A program made the position numbers and the translations under genes. The notes beneath the pieces are model-generated. The model was not told the origin of the DNA. It saw only the letters and a program-made list of their open reading frames with translations, and made no database searches. DNA of 59,056 bases from CALMEH01 sp964548225 (GTDB lineage Bacteria > Acidobacteriota > Blastocatellia > Pyrinomonadales > Pyrinomonadaceae). Positions 33,930-41,702 of this stretch are shown piece after piece (within the stretch, counting starts at the first letter, position 1; each line of letters starts with the position of its first letter). The stretch lies in NCBI GenBank assembly GCA_964548225.1, contig CAZJQP010000022.1:1-59056 (forward strand), read 5' to 3'.

Positions 33930-34292
33930 ATGAAAGCAGACATACTTATCAAAGACGTGAACGAAAGTTCGTGTATCGTTACGATTTATTATTCGAGGAT
34001 GTTTTTCGATTCGTGGTTCAGCTATTCAAAACCATTTGGAAGCGGCGTTTCGGGTGATTGTTCGGCATTCGGACCGATTTCGATTCATCTGACGGATGGA
34101 AATAATATTCTGAATTTGGACTTGGGAGTAGTGGCTGTTCCGATACTTCAGATTCAAGCCGGCAGATCGGGAAAAGGATGGGTGCATAGCAGTGGTTTCT
34201 TAAAATCAGGCGATATTTCGTGGCAAGTTTGGAACACTCGCCGGACAGGTGCTTGGGGCGATGATTGGATGAAGGAGCAATCAATAAATTAA
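33930..34292 (+). CDS. Beta-rich protein of unknown function (cassette gene 2)
   Basis: The 120-residue protein begins MKADILIKDVNESS and alternates short hydrophobic strands with glycines and aromatics (YYSRMFFDSWFSYSKPF, WQVWNTRRTGAWGDDW). It has no signal peptide or membrane helix and may be a small beta-sandwich. The start at 33930 is fixed by AGGAGA directly upstream; the much longer frame reaching back to 33675 overlaps gene 1 out of frame. It lies 14 bases after gene 1, so they are probably co-transcribed. No family recognised. Confidence 0.75.
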   Translation: MKADILIKDVNESSCIVTIYYSRMFFDSWFSYSKPFGSGVSGDCSAFGPISIHLTDGNNILNLDLGVVAVPILQIQAGRSGKGWVHSSGFLKSGDISWQVWNTRRTGAWGDDWMKEQSIN

Positions 34293-34314
34293 AAGATTTG
34301 AGGAGAAGAAAGAA

Positions 34315-35295
34315 ATGAAAATATTTAGTCGGATATTGGTTTTAGGTTTTTTAGTATTTGGTGTTTTATCTGCGGACGCTCAAAAATTGTCGAGCGAAAG
34401 CCGTAAAAATTGGGAAATTGTTGTTACAAGTTACAGCAATCTGCGTGAAGGTTACAGTTATTCGGTCAAAAGCGGAAGAACTCTTGTAAAATTAGAAACA
34501 CAAGATAGCTGGGAAACACATAGTAAAACGTCGAGAAACTTGTCGGCAGAAGATGTGCTGGAAATAGGAGAATTGATCGGGAAATTGAATCTTTCTCAAA
34601 CAACTGCCGAAAACACCGTCGGAACAGGCGAGAATAATCCTCCTTACGGAAGCCTCAGTATCGAAATCGGCGGGAAAGAATATATGATGGAGGGAAAATT
34701 TGTTTCCCATATCAAAGTCAGGATTTTAACCGATAGACAAAAAGCGGTATATGAGGCATTGAAAGTTAAATTAAACGGAATCGGCATCGAAACTCCGATA
34801 ATAAATGACACTAATCCGGCAAATTATTTAACTTCGCAGACGGATTTTTCCGTGCCGCTCGTGCCGGCAGAACAGAAAATGCTTTTTCGGTTTGAATATT
34901 GGAAAAACGGTGACGATTTTCAGCACAAAGGTTGGTATATGGACGAATCGGGCAAAGTTTATAAATACAGCTATGAAAAGGTTCTTTATCCCGAAAATCC
35001 GAATAGAATAGATTTCAGGCTCAAAATGCGCCCGACATTTTTTGCACAGGCGAAACCTGAAGAATTGATAAAATTACGCGAACTTGTAAAGAAAATCGAG
35101 CGCGGCAAATACAGTGAAGAACAAGTCTCATTCGATAAAGGAACTGCTAAAATAGATGCTTTTTTACCCGATTCCGAAACCGGCAAATATCGCTTATTAG
35201 AATTGGCATCAATCGGAGATGCCGAAGGAATCAACGATGCGCCGGAAACCGAAGAACTGATTTTGCTGTTGAAAAAAATAGTTCCCGCAGATTAA
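34315..35295 (+). CDS. Exported protein of unknown function (cassette gene 3)
   Basis: The 326-residue protein has a clear signal peptide (MKIFSRILVLGFLVFGVLSADAQ). The mature part shows two similar halves that may be a duplicated domain: SYSVKSGRTLVKL...LSAEDVLEIGELIGKLNL near the start, and YEKVLYPENPNRIDF...PEELIKLRELVKKIERGKY later. It is mixed alpha/beta and without cysteines. It follows gene 2 by 22 bases with an AGGAGAAG ribosome site. It is the only member of the cassette with a classical export signal. Function unknown. Confidence 0.8.
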   Translation: MKIFSRILVLGFLVFGVLSADAQKLSSESRKNWEIVVTSYSNLREGYSYSVKSGRTLVKLETQDSWETHSKTSRNLSAEDVLEIGELIGKLNLSQTTAENTVGTGENNPPYGSLSIEIGGKEYMMEGKFVSHIKVRILTDRQKAVYEALKVKLNGIGIETPIINDTNPANYLTSQTDFSVPLVPAEQKMLFRFEYWKNGDDFQHKGWYMDESGKVYKYSYEKVLYPENPNRIDFRLKMRPTFFAQAKPEELIKLRELVKKIERGKYSEEQVSFDKGTAKIDAFLPDSETGKYRLLELASIGDAEGINDAPETEELILLLKKIVPAD

Positions 35296-35316
35296 AACCT
35301 GAATCGTTTGGTTTTT

Positions 35317-35360
35317 TTCTCGAAAATCGAACATAATCAAATTTCTTACCCAATTCATCT
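35317..35360 (-). pseudogene. Decayed copy of the lepB start region
   Basis: Forty-four bases here match the start region of lepB (29405-29447) at about three quarters of positions, including an identical 15-base CGAAAATCGAACATA. On the minus strand it reads MFDFREKNQ against MFDFRKKKQ in lepB, then diverges. No signal peptidase coding continues. It looks like the remnant of a duplicated lepB gene or its promoter region. Confidence 0.45.
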
Positions 35361-35443
35361 TTGAAAGTTTCCAAGCGGCTTGGATTCATTCAAGACTTGA
35401 ATTTATCGTTTGTGTAAAATTGTTCGAGATTTGGGATTTTTTT

Positions 35444-36565
35444 ATGAATGAAAATATACGCAAAATGTTTCCGGCAACCGAAAAATACGCTTATTTGAAC
35501 AGCGCGGCGGTTTCGACGATGCCGACGGTTACGGTTGAAGCGGTGTGTTCGCAACTCAGAGACGCTTCGGAAAACGGCACTTTAAACTATGCCGAATGGG
35601 TTGCGACCAAAGAACGGGCGCGAAAATTGACTGCCGAAATGCTCAATGTCCGTGCCGAGCAAATCGCTTTTATGCGAAATACTTCGGACGGTTTTTCGTC
35701 TGTTGCCAACGGTTTGAAATGGAACGACGGCGACAATATCGTAACCTTCGAGCGCGAATTTCCGGCAAATTTTTACGCTTGGCGGCGGATTCGGGATAAA
35801 TTTGGCGTTGAATTACGGCTTGCAAAGGAAAAAAATGGGCGCATTGATTTGGACGAATTTATCTCTTTGATTGATGCAAATACACGGATTGTTTCTATCA
35901 GTTTCGTGCAGTTTTCATCAGGCTTTCGCGCCGATTTAGAACGTATCAGCGAAGCCGCACGAAAGCACGACGCACTGTTTGCAGTTGATATTATTCAAGG
36001 CTTCGGCGCGTTACCGCTCGATTTATCGCTTGCGGACATCGCTTGCGGCGCGAGTCATAAATGGCTTTGCTCGCCCGAAGGTTGCGGGATTATTTATTTA
36101 AGCGACAAAGCGCGTGAAATTATCGAACCGACTCTGGTTGGCTGGATTAGTGTCGAAACGCCTTGGGATTTTGACGATTACGAACAAAATTTCAAACCAA
36201 CGGCACTCGCGTGGGAATCAGGCACGAGTTCTGCGTCGCTTTTTTACGGTTTGGAGCAGAGTTTAAAACTTCTAAACGAAACGGGAGCGGAAAACATTGC
36301 AAATCACTTGGAAAATTTGACCGATTTTTTATGCGAATCGCTTGCCGGAAAAAATTACGACATTATCAGTTCACGCGAAAAAGGCGAAAAATCGCAAATT
36401 GTCTGCATCAAACATCGCGGCGGTTTGACTTCAACCCAAATTACAAAACAACTCGAAGCCGAAAGCGTTATCGTTGCACCGCGTGGCGACCGTCTGAGAA
36501 TCGCTCCACATTTTTTCAATAATCAAGCAGACATCGAAAGATTATTGGAGGTTTTGCCTTCCTAA
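35444..36565 (+). CDS. Class V aminotransferase-fold PLP enzyme (cysteine desulfurase-like)
   Basis: The 373-residue protein is a fold-type I PLP enzyme of the class V group (NifS/IscS/Csd/kynureninase relatives). The N-terminal YLNSAAVSTMP is typical, and the PLP lysine lies in DIACGASHKWLCSPEGCGIIY. The cofactor Asp is in FAVDIIQGFGALPLDL. The C-terminal domain ends with VIVAPRGDRLRIAPHFFNN. No conserved catalytic cysteine of true desulfurases is obvious in the usual loop, so substrate is uncertain (selenocysteine lyase-like or isopenicillin-epimerase-like are possible). The ATG at 35444 is preferred over an in-frame TTG at 35420. Confidence 0.88.
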   Translation: MNENIRKMFPATEKYAYLNSAAVSTMPTVTVEAVCSQLRDASENGTLNYAEWVATKERARKLTAEMLNVRAEQIAFMRNTSDGFSSVANGLKWNDGDNIVTFEREFPANFYAWRRIRDKFGVELRLAKEKNGRIDLDEFISLIDANTRIVSISFVQFSSGFRADLERISEAARKHDALFAVDIIQGFGALPLDLSLADIACGASHKWLCSPEGCGIIYLSDKAREIIEPTLVGWISVETPWDFDDYEQNFKPTALAWESGTSSASLFYGLEQSLKLLNETGAENIANHLENLTDFLCESLAGKNYDIISSREKGEKSQIVCIKHRGGLTSTQITKQLEAESVIVAPRGDRLRIAPHFFNNQADIERLLEVLPS

Positions 36566-36642
36566 AGTGAAAAACTAAAAACTAAAATTGAAAAGTGAAA
36601 TAAATTCCTTACTTTTAGCTTTTAGCTTTTAGTTTTTCACTT
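36564..36642. repeat. Inverted short-unit repeat at convergent gene ends (GTGAAAAACTAAA type)
   Basis: The left arm (AAGTGAAAAACTAAAA at 36565-36580 plus further ACTAAAA and GTGAAA units) is mirrored on the right by CTTTTAG units and TTTTAGTTTTTCACTT. It overlaps both flanking stops and encodes the last residues (Val-Lys-Asn) of the minus-strand gene. It is probably a bidirectional terminator. Confidence 0.75.
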
Positions 36643-37378
36643 CAGAATCCGGTGTTAAACCATCGAGATTCAGGCGCGTCATTCCGCCTGCGTCGGTGTA
36701 AATTTGTGTTTGGTTGCGTTTTTGTTCGCGGATGTAATAGACAACAATGCCAAAAAAGATTCCCGCCAAAACTGCCGAACCGAAACCGCCGACAATCATT
36801 AAAAGCGTTGTTAAAATCAGTTCTCCGGCGGCAAGCAAATAAACTCTTTCGGCGCGTTGTTGTGCATAAGGGTCTTTGCCAAGCCATTGCACCATTTTTT
36901 CATATTTTATTTGGTCGAGCAGAGTGTTTGCCGCCGTTTCATTATTTCCATCGAAAATAAAAGCATTGTAATTTCCAATGCGGCGATAGAAAATCGGCGG
37001 ATTGCTTGGCATTTCAGCTAATCTTTGCTTAATTTTCGTATCGGTTTCGATTGAGGTTTCGGGCGAATTATATTCAATTATTAAAAGTTTTCCGGCATCA
37101 TATTGCGCGGTTACGGCTTCTGCGCCGCCTGTGAAATCAATCAAATCAAAAACAGGGCGTTCGCCCAGGGCTTTTCGCAAATCATCGCTGTTTAAGATAT
37201 AAGTTGCACGATTTCGTGTATTTTCCCAATCGGGCAAATGCTTAATCAAAACCGGAATGCCGTCCGATTCGTCAATTTCCTGACTTTCGATTTTGGGTTG
37301 ATTCGTATTTTGCGCCGAAATGACCACCGAAAACGCGCATATTAAAATCAAAATTTTTACAAACCAAACCTTTTTCAT
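36629..37378 (-). CDS. Exported/membrane protein of unknown function
   Basis: The 249-residue protein has a signal peptide (MKKVWFVKILILICAFSVVISAQ). A periplasmic domain follows (about 25-175; includes the motif DWENTRNRATYILNSDDLRKALGERPVFDLIDFTGGAEAVTAQYDAGKLLIIEYNSPE). One or two membrane helices lie near the C-terminus (about 183-218) and a short cytoplasmic tail ends it. The domain resembles families annotated DUF6599-like in related bacteria, from memory only. It is transcribed alone. Function unknown. Confidence 0.75.
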   Translation of the reverse strand: MKKVWFVKILILICAFSVVISAQNTNQPKIESQEIDESDGIPVLIKHLPDWENTRNRATYILNSDDLRKALGERPVFDLIDFTGGAEAVTAQYDAGKLLIIEYNSPETSIETDTKIKQRLAEMPSNPPIFYRRIGNYNAFIFDGNNETAANTLLDQIKYEKMVQWLGKDPYAQQRAERVYLLAAGELILTTLLMIVGGFGSAVLAGIFFGIVVYYIREQKRNQTQIYTDAGGMTRLNLDGLTPDSEVKN

Positions 37379-37475
37379 ATAAAAAACTGCTCCGATACGG
37401 GAATATTTTCAGAAGATTTTAGATTTATAATTTTAGCATTTTTTGAAAATCTTCGGCAATTTGTCTTAAAACAAT

Positions 37476-37525
37476 ACACTTTCGAAGTGTGTAGCTATTG
37501 CGTTAATTACTACACGCTTTGGTGT
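37476..37525. promoter_or_regulatory. Paired ACAC/GTGT dyads, candidate activator sites
   Basis: ACACTTTCGAAGTGT (37476-37490) is a perfect dyad and ACACGCTTTGGTGT (37512-37525) an imperfect one with the same ACAC/GTGT half-sites. They lie about 110-160 bases upstream of the sigma-54-like promoter at 37634, a usual distance for enhancer-binding proteins. Confidence 0.4.
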
Positions 37526-37633
37526 CGAATCCGAACTTGGATGTCCATCGAATACAAAAGTATGTCCAAAAAAAGTGCAACAAATGGGCTTAAACAACGT
37601 GAAACAGCTAGTAAAAACGGCACTTGATAATTT

Positions 37634-37648
37634 TGGCACGGTATTTGA
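37634..37648 (+). promoter_or_regulatory. Sigma-54-like promoter of the ECF sigma gene
   Basis: TGGCACGGTATTTGA has a perfect -24 element and a -12 element with A in place of the final C. It shares TTTTGGCACGGT with the promoter at 5017. A start near 37660 would leave an 18-base leader containing GGGGGA before the ATG at 37678. Confidence 0.5.
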
Positions 37649-37677
37649 TAGACATAAGCAACGGGGGAATAAAACAA

Positions 37678-38349
37678 ATGACAACAACGACAGAAACATT
37701 AAATTTTCCGATTTGGCAAGACGCAGAAGAGTCGAACCTCGATCAAAAAACTTTTTTTGATTCGGCAGAAGTTACGAATACAAGCACAGCAAAGGATTTT
37801 GAATTAACGCAAGCCGCCGCAAAAGGCAATATGGCGGCATTTGAAGAAGTTTATAATCGTCATCATCGCCGCGTTTATTCGATTTGTTTGCGGATGCTGC
37901 AAAATGCGACCGAAGCCGAAGATTTAACGCAAGACGTTTTTATTCAGCTTTATCGCAAAATCGGTAGTTTTCGCGGCGATTCGGCTTTTACGACTTGGCT
38001 TCATCGGATGACGGTTAATCAAGTTTTGATGCACTTCCGCAAACGTAACGTGAAGTTTGAAAAAACAACTGAAGAAGGCGAAACGCCGGTGCAAATTGTT
38101 CCGGGAACGGAAAAAGCGAACAAGATGCCGATTGTTGACAAAATCGCGCTCGAACACGCGATTGATCAGCTTCCGAACGGTTACAAAAATGTTTTCGTTC
38201 TTCACGATGTCGAAGGTTACGAACACGAAGAAGTTGCCAAAATTTTAGGTTGTTCGGTTGGAACATCGAAATCGCAACTGCACAAGGCACGTTTGAAACT
38301 GCGGAAATTAATTAAAAAACAAGCTCCGCCGAGACTTTTCGGATTATAA
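37678..38349 (+). CDS. ECF RNA polymerase sigma factor (RpoE/SigW-like)
   Basis: From the ATG at 37678 the product is 223 residues. Region 2 spans about 55-120 (AFEEVYNRHHRRVYSICLRMLQNATEAEDLTQDVFIQLYRKIGSFRGDSAFTTWLHRMTVNQVL). Region 4 spans about 155-215 (IDQLPNGYKNVFVLHDVEGYEHEEVAKILGCSVGTSKSQLHKARLKLRKLI). The N-terminal 40 residues are an acidic Ser/Thr-rich extension not typical of ECF factors. No anti-sigma gene is adjacent on the same strand; the membrane protein at 36629 diverges from it. The upstream region contains a sigma-54-like promoter, suggesting a sigma cascade. Confidence 0.93.
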   Translation: MTTTTETLNFPIWQDAEESNLDQKTFFDSAEVTNTSTAKDFELTQAAAKGNMAAFEEVYNRHHRRVYSICLRMLQNATEAEDLTQDVFIQLYRKIGSFRGDSAFTTWLHRMTVNQVLMHFRKRNVKFEKTTEEGETPVQIVPGTEKANKMPIVDKIALEHAIDQLPNGYKNVFVLHDVEGYEHEEVAKILGCSVGTSKSQLHKARLKLRKLIKKQAPPRLFGL

Positions 38350-38382
38350 GCAATTTTTCATACAACCTACTCAAAGCAACTC

Positions 38383-38415
38383 AGGCTTCTCAGAATTTCT
38401 GAGAAGCCTTTTTTT
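38383..38415 (+). terminator. Terminator after the ECF sigma gene
   Basis: An 11-bp stem AGGCTTCTCAG/CTGAGAAGCCT (38383-38393, 38399-38409) is followed by seven Ts. It reaches the stop of the convergent gene at 38414. Confidence 0.92.
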
Positions 38416-38935
38416 ATTTCACTTTTTCAAGTTTCATTTCGAAAAACTTCATCCAAGTTTTCCCATCTTTTGAAAATTCGCCGGTTTCAAACCAGACATC
38501 ATTTGCAATTTTGATTATATAGCGAATCGTTCCCGCCGGAGTTTGAAACCCCCATTCGTAGTTGTCCGCCATTAATTTCAACTCGTATTGACCGCTTCGT
38601 CCGCTTGCTAAATATGTGTTAAAAGGATATTTAGAGTTTTTTGTGTCATAAGAAAGAACCGCTAAAGTTTCGTGAATTATTTTGCCTTCGGGGTTTGTAA
38701 ATTTGCCTTCAATAAGCAATGCAAGCCCGTCAATTTTTCGCTGAACGTTTTCCGTTCCCGTAAAAGTTTCGCGCGTTGCGCCTTGCTGAATCCAACCCGA
38801 ACCTTTCCATTGACCGACCATATTTTCGACTTTTTTCATCTCCGCTTGTTGCAAAGCGACCGAGTTGTCTTGTGCCGAAACGACCATAAATCCTGCGAAT
38901 AAAACGATTGTTGTTAATAAAAATTTTCTAATCAT
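38414..38935 (-). CDS. Small exported lipocalin-like protein
   Basis: The start at 38935 gives 173 residues with a signal peptide (MIRKFLLTTIVLFAGFMVVSAQ). The mature domain (about 35-170; VENMVGQWKGSGWIQ...EYELKLMADNYEWGF...) is an all-beta barrel of the type found in exported proteins that assess or carry small ligands (DUF1579/THAP4-like). An in-frame ATG at 38986 would add 17 residues before a normal signal peptide. It is the last of a four-gene operon, 60 bases behind the AraC gene. Confidence 0.78.
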   Translation of the reverse strand: MIRKFLLTTIVLFAGFMVVSAQDNSVALQQAEMKKVENMVGQWKGSGWIQQGATRETFTGTENVQRKIDGLALLIEGKFTNPEGKIIHETLAVLSYDTKNSKYPFNTYLASGRSGQYELKLMADNYEWGFQTPAGTIRYIIKIANDVWFETGEFSKDGKTWMKFFEMKLEKVK

Positions 38936-38995
38936 ATAAACAATTATTATAGAAATTTTGCCTCGCGTCTTGTAAATTTGCGACATCGCCGAAAA

Positions 38996-39787
38996 TTATT
39001 TGATTAAATTTCCGTGTTCGATTTCTTTGACTTTTTCGGCGAAGGAATTTGGCGAGCGTTTCGTAACGGAAACAAATTCGTGTGTCAGATGCGCTTGGTC
39101 TGCGAAACCCATTTCAGCGGCGCGGTTTGCCCAATTTATCTTTTTGTTTTCAACCAAATCAATCGCCGCCGCACGAATTCGGCGTGTTCGCGCAAATTGT
39201 TTTGGTGGCAAACCTGAACTCTTTTTGAAACGTCTTTCGAGTTGGCGCGGACTGAGATTTAGTTTTTCAGCGAGTGCAGAAATTTTAATTTCGCCGTTTG
39301 TTTCTTCAATCATTTCAATGGCTTGCGCGACTTTTTCATCGTAATACTGACCGTCAAAATTCAATTCTTTCAAACGATTTTCATAAACCGAAACGGCTTC
39401 ATCAAAGTTTTTGCAAGAGTTCAATTTTTCCAAAAGCCCTTTGGTCAGATGCGGAAATCTTTCGGCTTCAATCATTCTTATTGATTTAAAGTTTGCGGGA
39501 TTTTCGCGCAAAACATTTGCACAAGCGGCAGGCGAAATTCGCATTCCCCAAAAAATATCAGCCGGAAAAACCGGCGCGACGATTGTTTCGATATTCAAAC
39601 CGCTAAAGCCAATTTGCCACAAATTGAAGTTTTCGTTGCGATGATAGAAGAGCGAAATACAGCCGTCGGGGAAAATTTCGTGGTGAATTGTATTGAAATT
39701 TTCGTTTGCCGTCTTAAATTCCCAAAACGACAAGACAAGATGGGAAACTTCTTCAGACGGCGCGATTTCTTGGTAAAAAAGGCTCAT
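38996..39787 (-). CDS. AraC family transcriptional regulator
   Basis: The 263-residue protein has a C-terminal double helix-turn-helix (about 155-250; ISALAEKLNLSPRQLERRFKKSSGLPPKQFARTRRIRAAAIDL...WANRAAEMGFADQAHLTHEF). The N-terminal domain (about 1-110) resembles the cupin-like ligand domain of small AraC regulators (YQEIAPSEEVSHLVLSFWEF...PDGCISLFYHR). It sits in the middle of an operon, three bases after the SanA-like gene stop, and may control its own operon. The effector is unknown. Confidence 0.92.
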   Translation of the reverse strand: MSLFYQEIAPSEEVSHLVLSFWEFKTANENFNTIHHEIFPDGCISLFYHRNENFNLWQIGFSGLNIETIVAPVFPADIFWGMRISPAACANVLRENPANFKSIRMIEAERFPHLTKGLLEKLNSCKNFDEAVSVYENRLKELNFDGQYYDEKVAQAIEMIEETNGEIKISALAEKLNLSPRQLERRFKKSSGLPPKQFARTRRIRAAAIDLVENKKINWANRAAEMGFADQAHLTHEFVSVTKRSPNSFAEKVKEIEHGNLIK

Positions 39788-39790
39788 AAA

Positions 39791-40471
39791 TTACTGCTGA
39801 ATCGGTTCTTTGTTGCCGCCAATCGAGTCAAAGCTGTAGAAATTCATCTCAAACCACGCACCGAAACGCGAGAAAAATTCGCGCACCGCCCAACGCCTTT
39901 CGCCCAAGTATTTGCGGCGATTTGCCGTAATTCCAATGCTCTCAACGCCCAAGTTATTGCAAAAATAAAGCGAACGCGCTTGATGAAATTCCTGCGTTAC
40001 GATAATCGCTTTTTTGACTTCAAAAATTTCCTTCGCTCGCCAACAGGTATCGTAAGTTCGGCGACCTGCAAAATCCAAAACGATGTCTTGTTCGGGAACG
40101 CCGAGCTGCATCGCGGTATTTTTCATCGCCGTCGGCTCGTCATAATCTTGAGTTGGATTGTCGCCGCTCATCAAAAGTTTTTTCACACGCCCGGCGCGGT
40201 AAAGTTCGACAGCGGTCAAAACTCTGTCATAAAGCACCGACGAAGCCGAGCCGTCGCTCCAAACTCTTGCTCCTAAAACAATCGCAACCCGCGGCGGTTC
40301 TTCCGTCGGAATTTCCGTCATCGAAGTTTTAATCTTGTCAGCTTGGCTTTTTTGAACGTATATGCCAACAGCAAAGACGAAAGTCAGACCAATTAACCCG
40401 ATTGCGGAAAGCCACAAAAAAATTCGCAAAACTCTCCGAAAAAGACTTTTCTTTTTAACTTCGCCTTCCAT
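39791..40471 (-). CDS. SanA/YdcF-like DUF218 membrane protein
   Basis: The 226-residue protein has one N-terminal membrane helix (about 12-32) and a periplasmic DUF218 domain (about 50-190). Signatures are IVLGARVWSDGSASSVLYDRVLTAVELYRAGRVKKLLMSGDN, then RRTYDTCWRAKEIF and IIVTQEFHQARSLYFCNNLGVESIGI. E. coli SanA affects envelope integrity and vancomycin resistance at high temperature; the biochemical role is not settled. It lies three bases after the upstream dehydrogenase stop and three before the AraC start, so all are one operon. Confidence 0.9.
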   Translation of the reverse strand: MEGEVKKKSLFRRVLRIFLWLSAIGLIGLTFVFAVGIYVQKSQADKIKTSMTEIPTEEPPRVAIVLGARVWSDGSASSVLYDRVLTAVELYRAGRVKKLLMSGDNPTQDYDEPTAMKNTAMQLGVPEQDIVLDFAGRRTYDTCWRAKEIFEVKKAIIVTQEFHQARSLYFCNNLGVESIGITANRRKYLGERRWAVREFFSRFGAWFEMNFYSFDSIGGNKEPIQQ

Positions 40472-40474
40472 ATT

Positions 40475-41620
40475 TCAGTTTGAAGTTTCGTTAATAATGA
40501 TGTTCCTTCGCTCTAATTCCGCCACAAATTTATCCGAATCAATCGCTTTTTCCTGCGGAATTGCGCCGCGTTCCATAACTTCTCCGCGAGCCGACATTTG
40601 CGCGATAATCGAAGCCGGAAAAGCGGTCGTTCGCATCATTGCGCTCAAACCCGTTGTTTCATCTTGCTTATCAACAATATCAAACCGCAAATTGCGCTTT
40701 TCATCTTCTTTTGTGCCGACAAAATCAAGTCTGACTAAAACATAATCGGGTTCGTCAGCCGGCAAATTTTTCGTCAAAAGTTCACCGAAAACTCGGCGTG
40801 GCGTAACTTTCGCATAATCAACAAGCATTTCTTCGCTCGAACAAAGTCCAAGGTCAATCATCATCTTAAACTTTTCGCAATGTCCGGCGTAGCGAATCGT
40901 TTTATAATCGAGTTCGCGCACTTTTCCGAAAAAAGTTTCGGGCAAAGTCGAAGTTCCGCCAGAAGTTTGGAACGCTTCGAGCGCAGGAAAACCGTTAAAT
41001 TCCAACGCTTCGAGTTCGGTCATTGATTCGACTTCCGTAATTTTTCCATCGCGGACAACACGCGCAACTTCGATGTATTCATTTATCAAACCTTCGACCG
41101 AAAAAACGAGTTGATATTGCAAAGCAGTTTTCGGTGTTTGCGGCAAACCGCCGACGCGAATGTGAATTTCTTCAATCGAATCAAAGCGTTTTGCGCCGTG
41201 CATTGCCAAAACCGAAACCATTCCGGGCGCGAGTCCGCAATCTGGAATAATGCTGATTCCGGCATTTTTCGCTTCGTCATTCAAAGCAAGCTGTTTATCA
41301 ACGATGTAATTATTGCCGCCCAAATCGCAGAAATTCGTGCTCGTCGCAATCGCGGCTTGCGAAAGCTCGACGTTATACCAATAATTCACACACGAAATCG
41401 CCGAATCGTGCGATTTCATCAAATCGGCAACGTCCGAAATATTTGAAACGTCAATGTGATGCGGCGTAACTCGTGCCACATCAACTTTTTCCGCAATTTC
41501 TTCCGCCTTTTTTAGGTCAAAATCGGCAACCGTAACGGCTTCAACCTGCGGCGAATTATTAATCAAATCAAAAACCGCGCCCAAACCCATTCGCCCTGCA
41601 CCTAAAACTAAAATCTTCAT
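40475..41620 (-). CDS. Saccharopine dehydrogenase-like NAD(P)-binding oxidoreductase
   Basis: The 381-residue protein starts with a Rossmann nucleotide-binding motif (VLGAGRMGLGAVFDL, residues 4-18). It shows the saccharopine dehydrogenase/lysine-6-dehydrogenase layout: NYWYNVELSQAAIATSTNFCDLGGNNYI (about 99-126) and DCGLAPGMVSVLAMHGA (about 147-163). Relatives act on saccharopine, L-lysine or carboxynorspermidine, which cannot be separated by eye. It heads a four-gene operon with the SanA-like, AraC and lipocalin-like genes. The presence of an AraC regulator suggests inducible catabolic use rather than constitutive lysine synthesis. The 5' end touches a GTGAAAA inverted repeat. Confidence 0.88.
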   Translation of the reverse strand: MKILVLGAGRMGLGAVFDLINNSPQVEAVTVADFDLKKAEEIAEKVDVARVTPHHIDVSNISDVADLMKSHDSAISCVNYWYNVELSQAAIATSTNFCDLGGNNYIVDKQLALNDEAKNAGISIIPDCGLAPGMVSVLAMHGAKRFDSIEEIHIRVGGLPQTPKTALQYQLVFSVEGLINEYIEVARVVRDGKITEVESMTELEALEFNGFPALEAFQTSGGTSTLPETFFGKVRELDYKTIRYAGHCEKFKMMIDLGLCSSEEMLVDYAKVTPRRVFGELLTKNLPADEPDYVLVRLDFVGTKEDEKRNLRFDIVDKQDETTGLSAMMRTTAFPASIIAQMSARGEVMERGAIPQEKAIDSDKFVAELERRNIIINETSN

Positions 41621-41700
41621 AAAAAGTGAAAAGTGAAAAACTAAAGGTGAAAAGTGTATGAAATTAATTTTTCACTTTTCACTTGTAGTTTTTCACTAAT
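41621..41700. repeat. Inverted short-unit repeat between PilZ and dehydrogenase genes (GTGAAAA type)
   Basis: Left-side units GTGAAAAGTGAAAAACTAAA are mirrored by TTTCACTTTTCACTTGTAG and GTTTTTCAC on the right. Unlike the other GTGAAAA copies it occupies most of the space upstream of the dehydrogenase start, so any promoter for the operon must be inside it or in the PilZ gene. Confidence 0.7.
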
Positions 41701-41702
41701 TT

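Noticed and set aside
33675..34292. Longer version of cassette gene 2
   Set aside because: The extension lies inside cassette gene 1 in another frame; AGGAGA sits right before the internal ATG at 33930.
35420..35443. TTG start for the aminotransferase-like enzyme
   Set aside because: It adds eight hydrophobic residues absent from the family; the ATG at 35444 gives the usual N-terminus.
37524..37548. Possible tRNA T-loop because of GTCGAATCCGAAC
   Set aside because: No acceptor, D or anticodon stems can be folded around it.
39614..40276. Plus-strand frame opposite the SanA-like and AraC genes
   Set aside because: It spans parts of two well-supported minus-strand genes and is Arg/Phe-rich shadow sequence.
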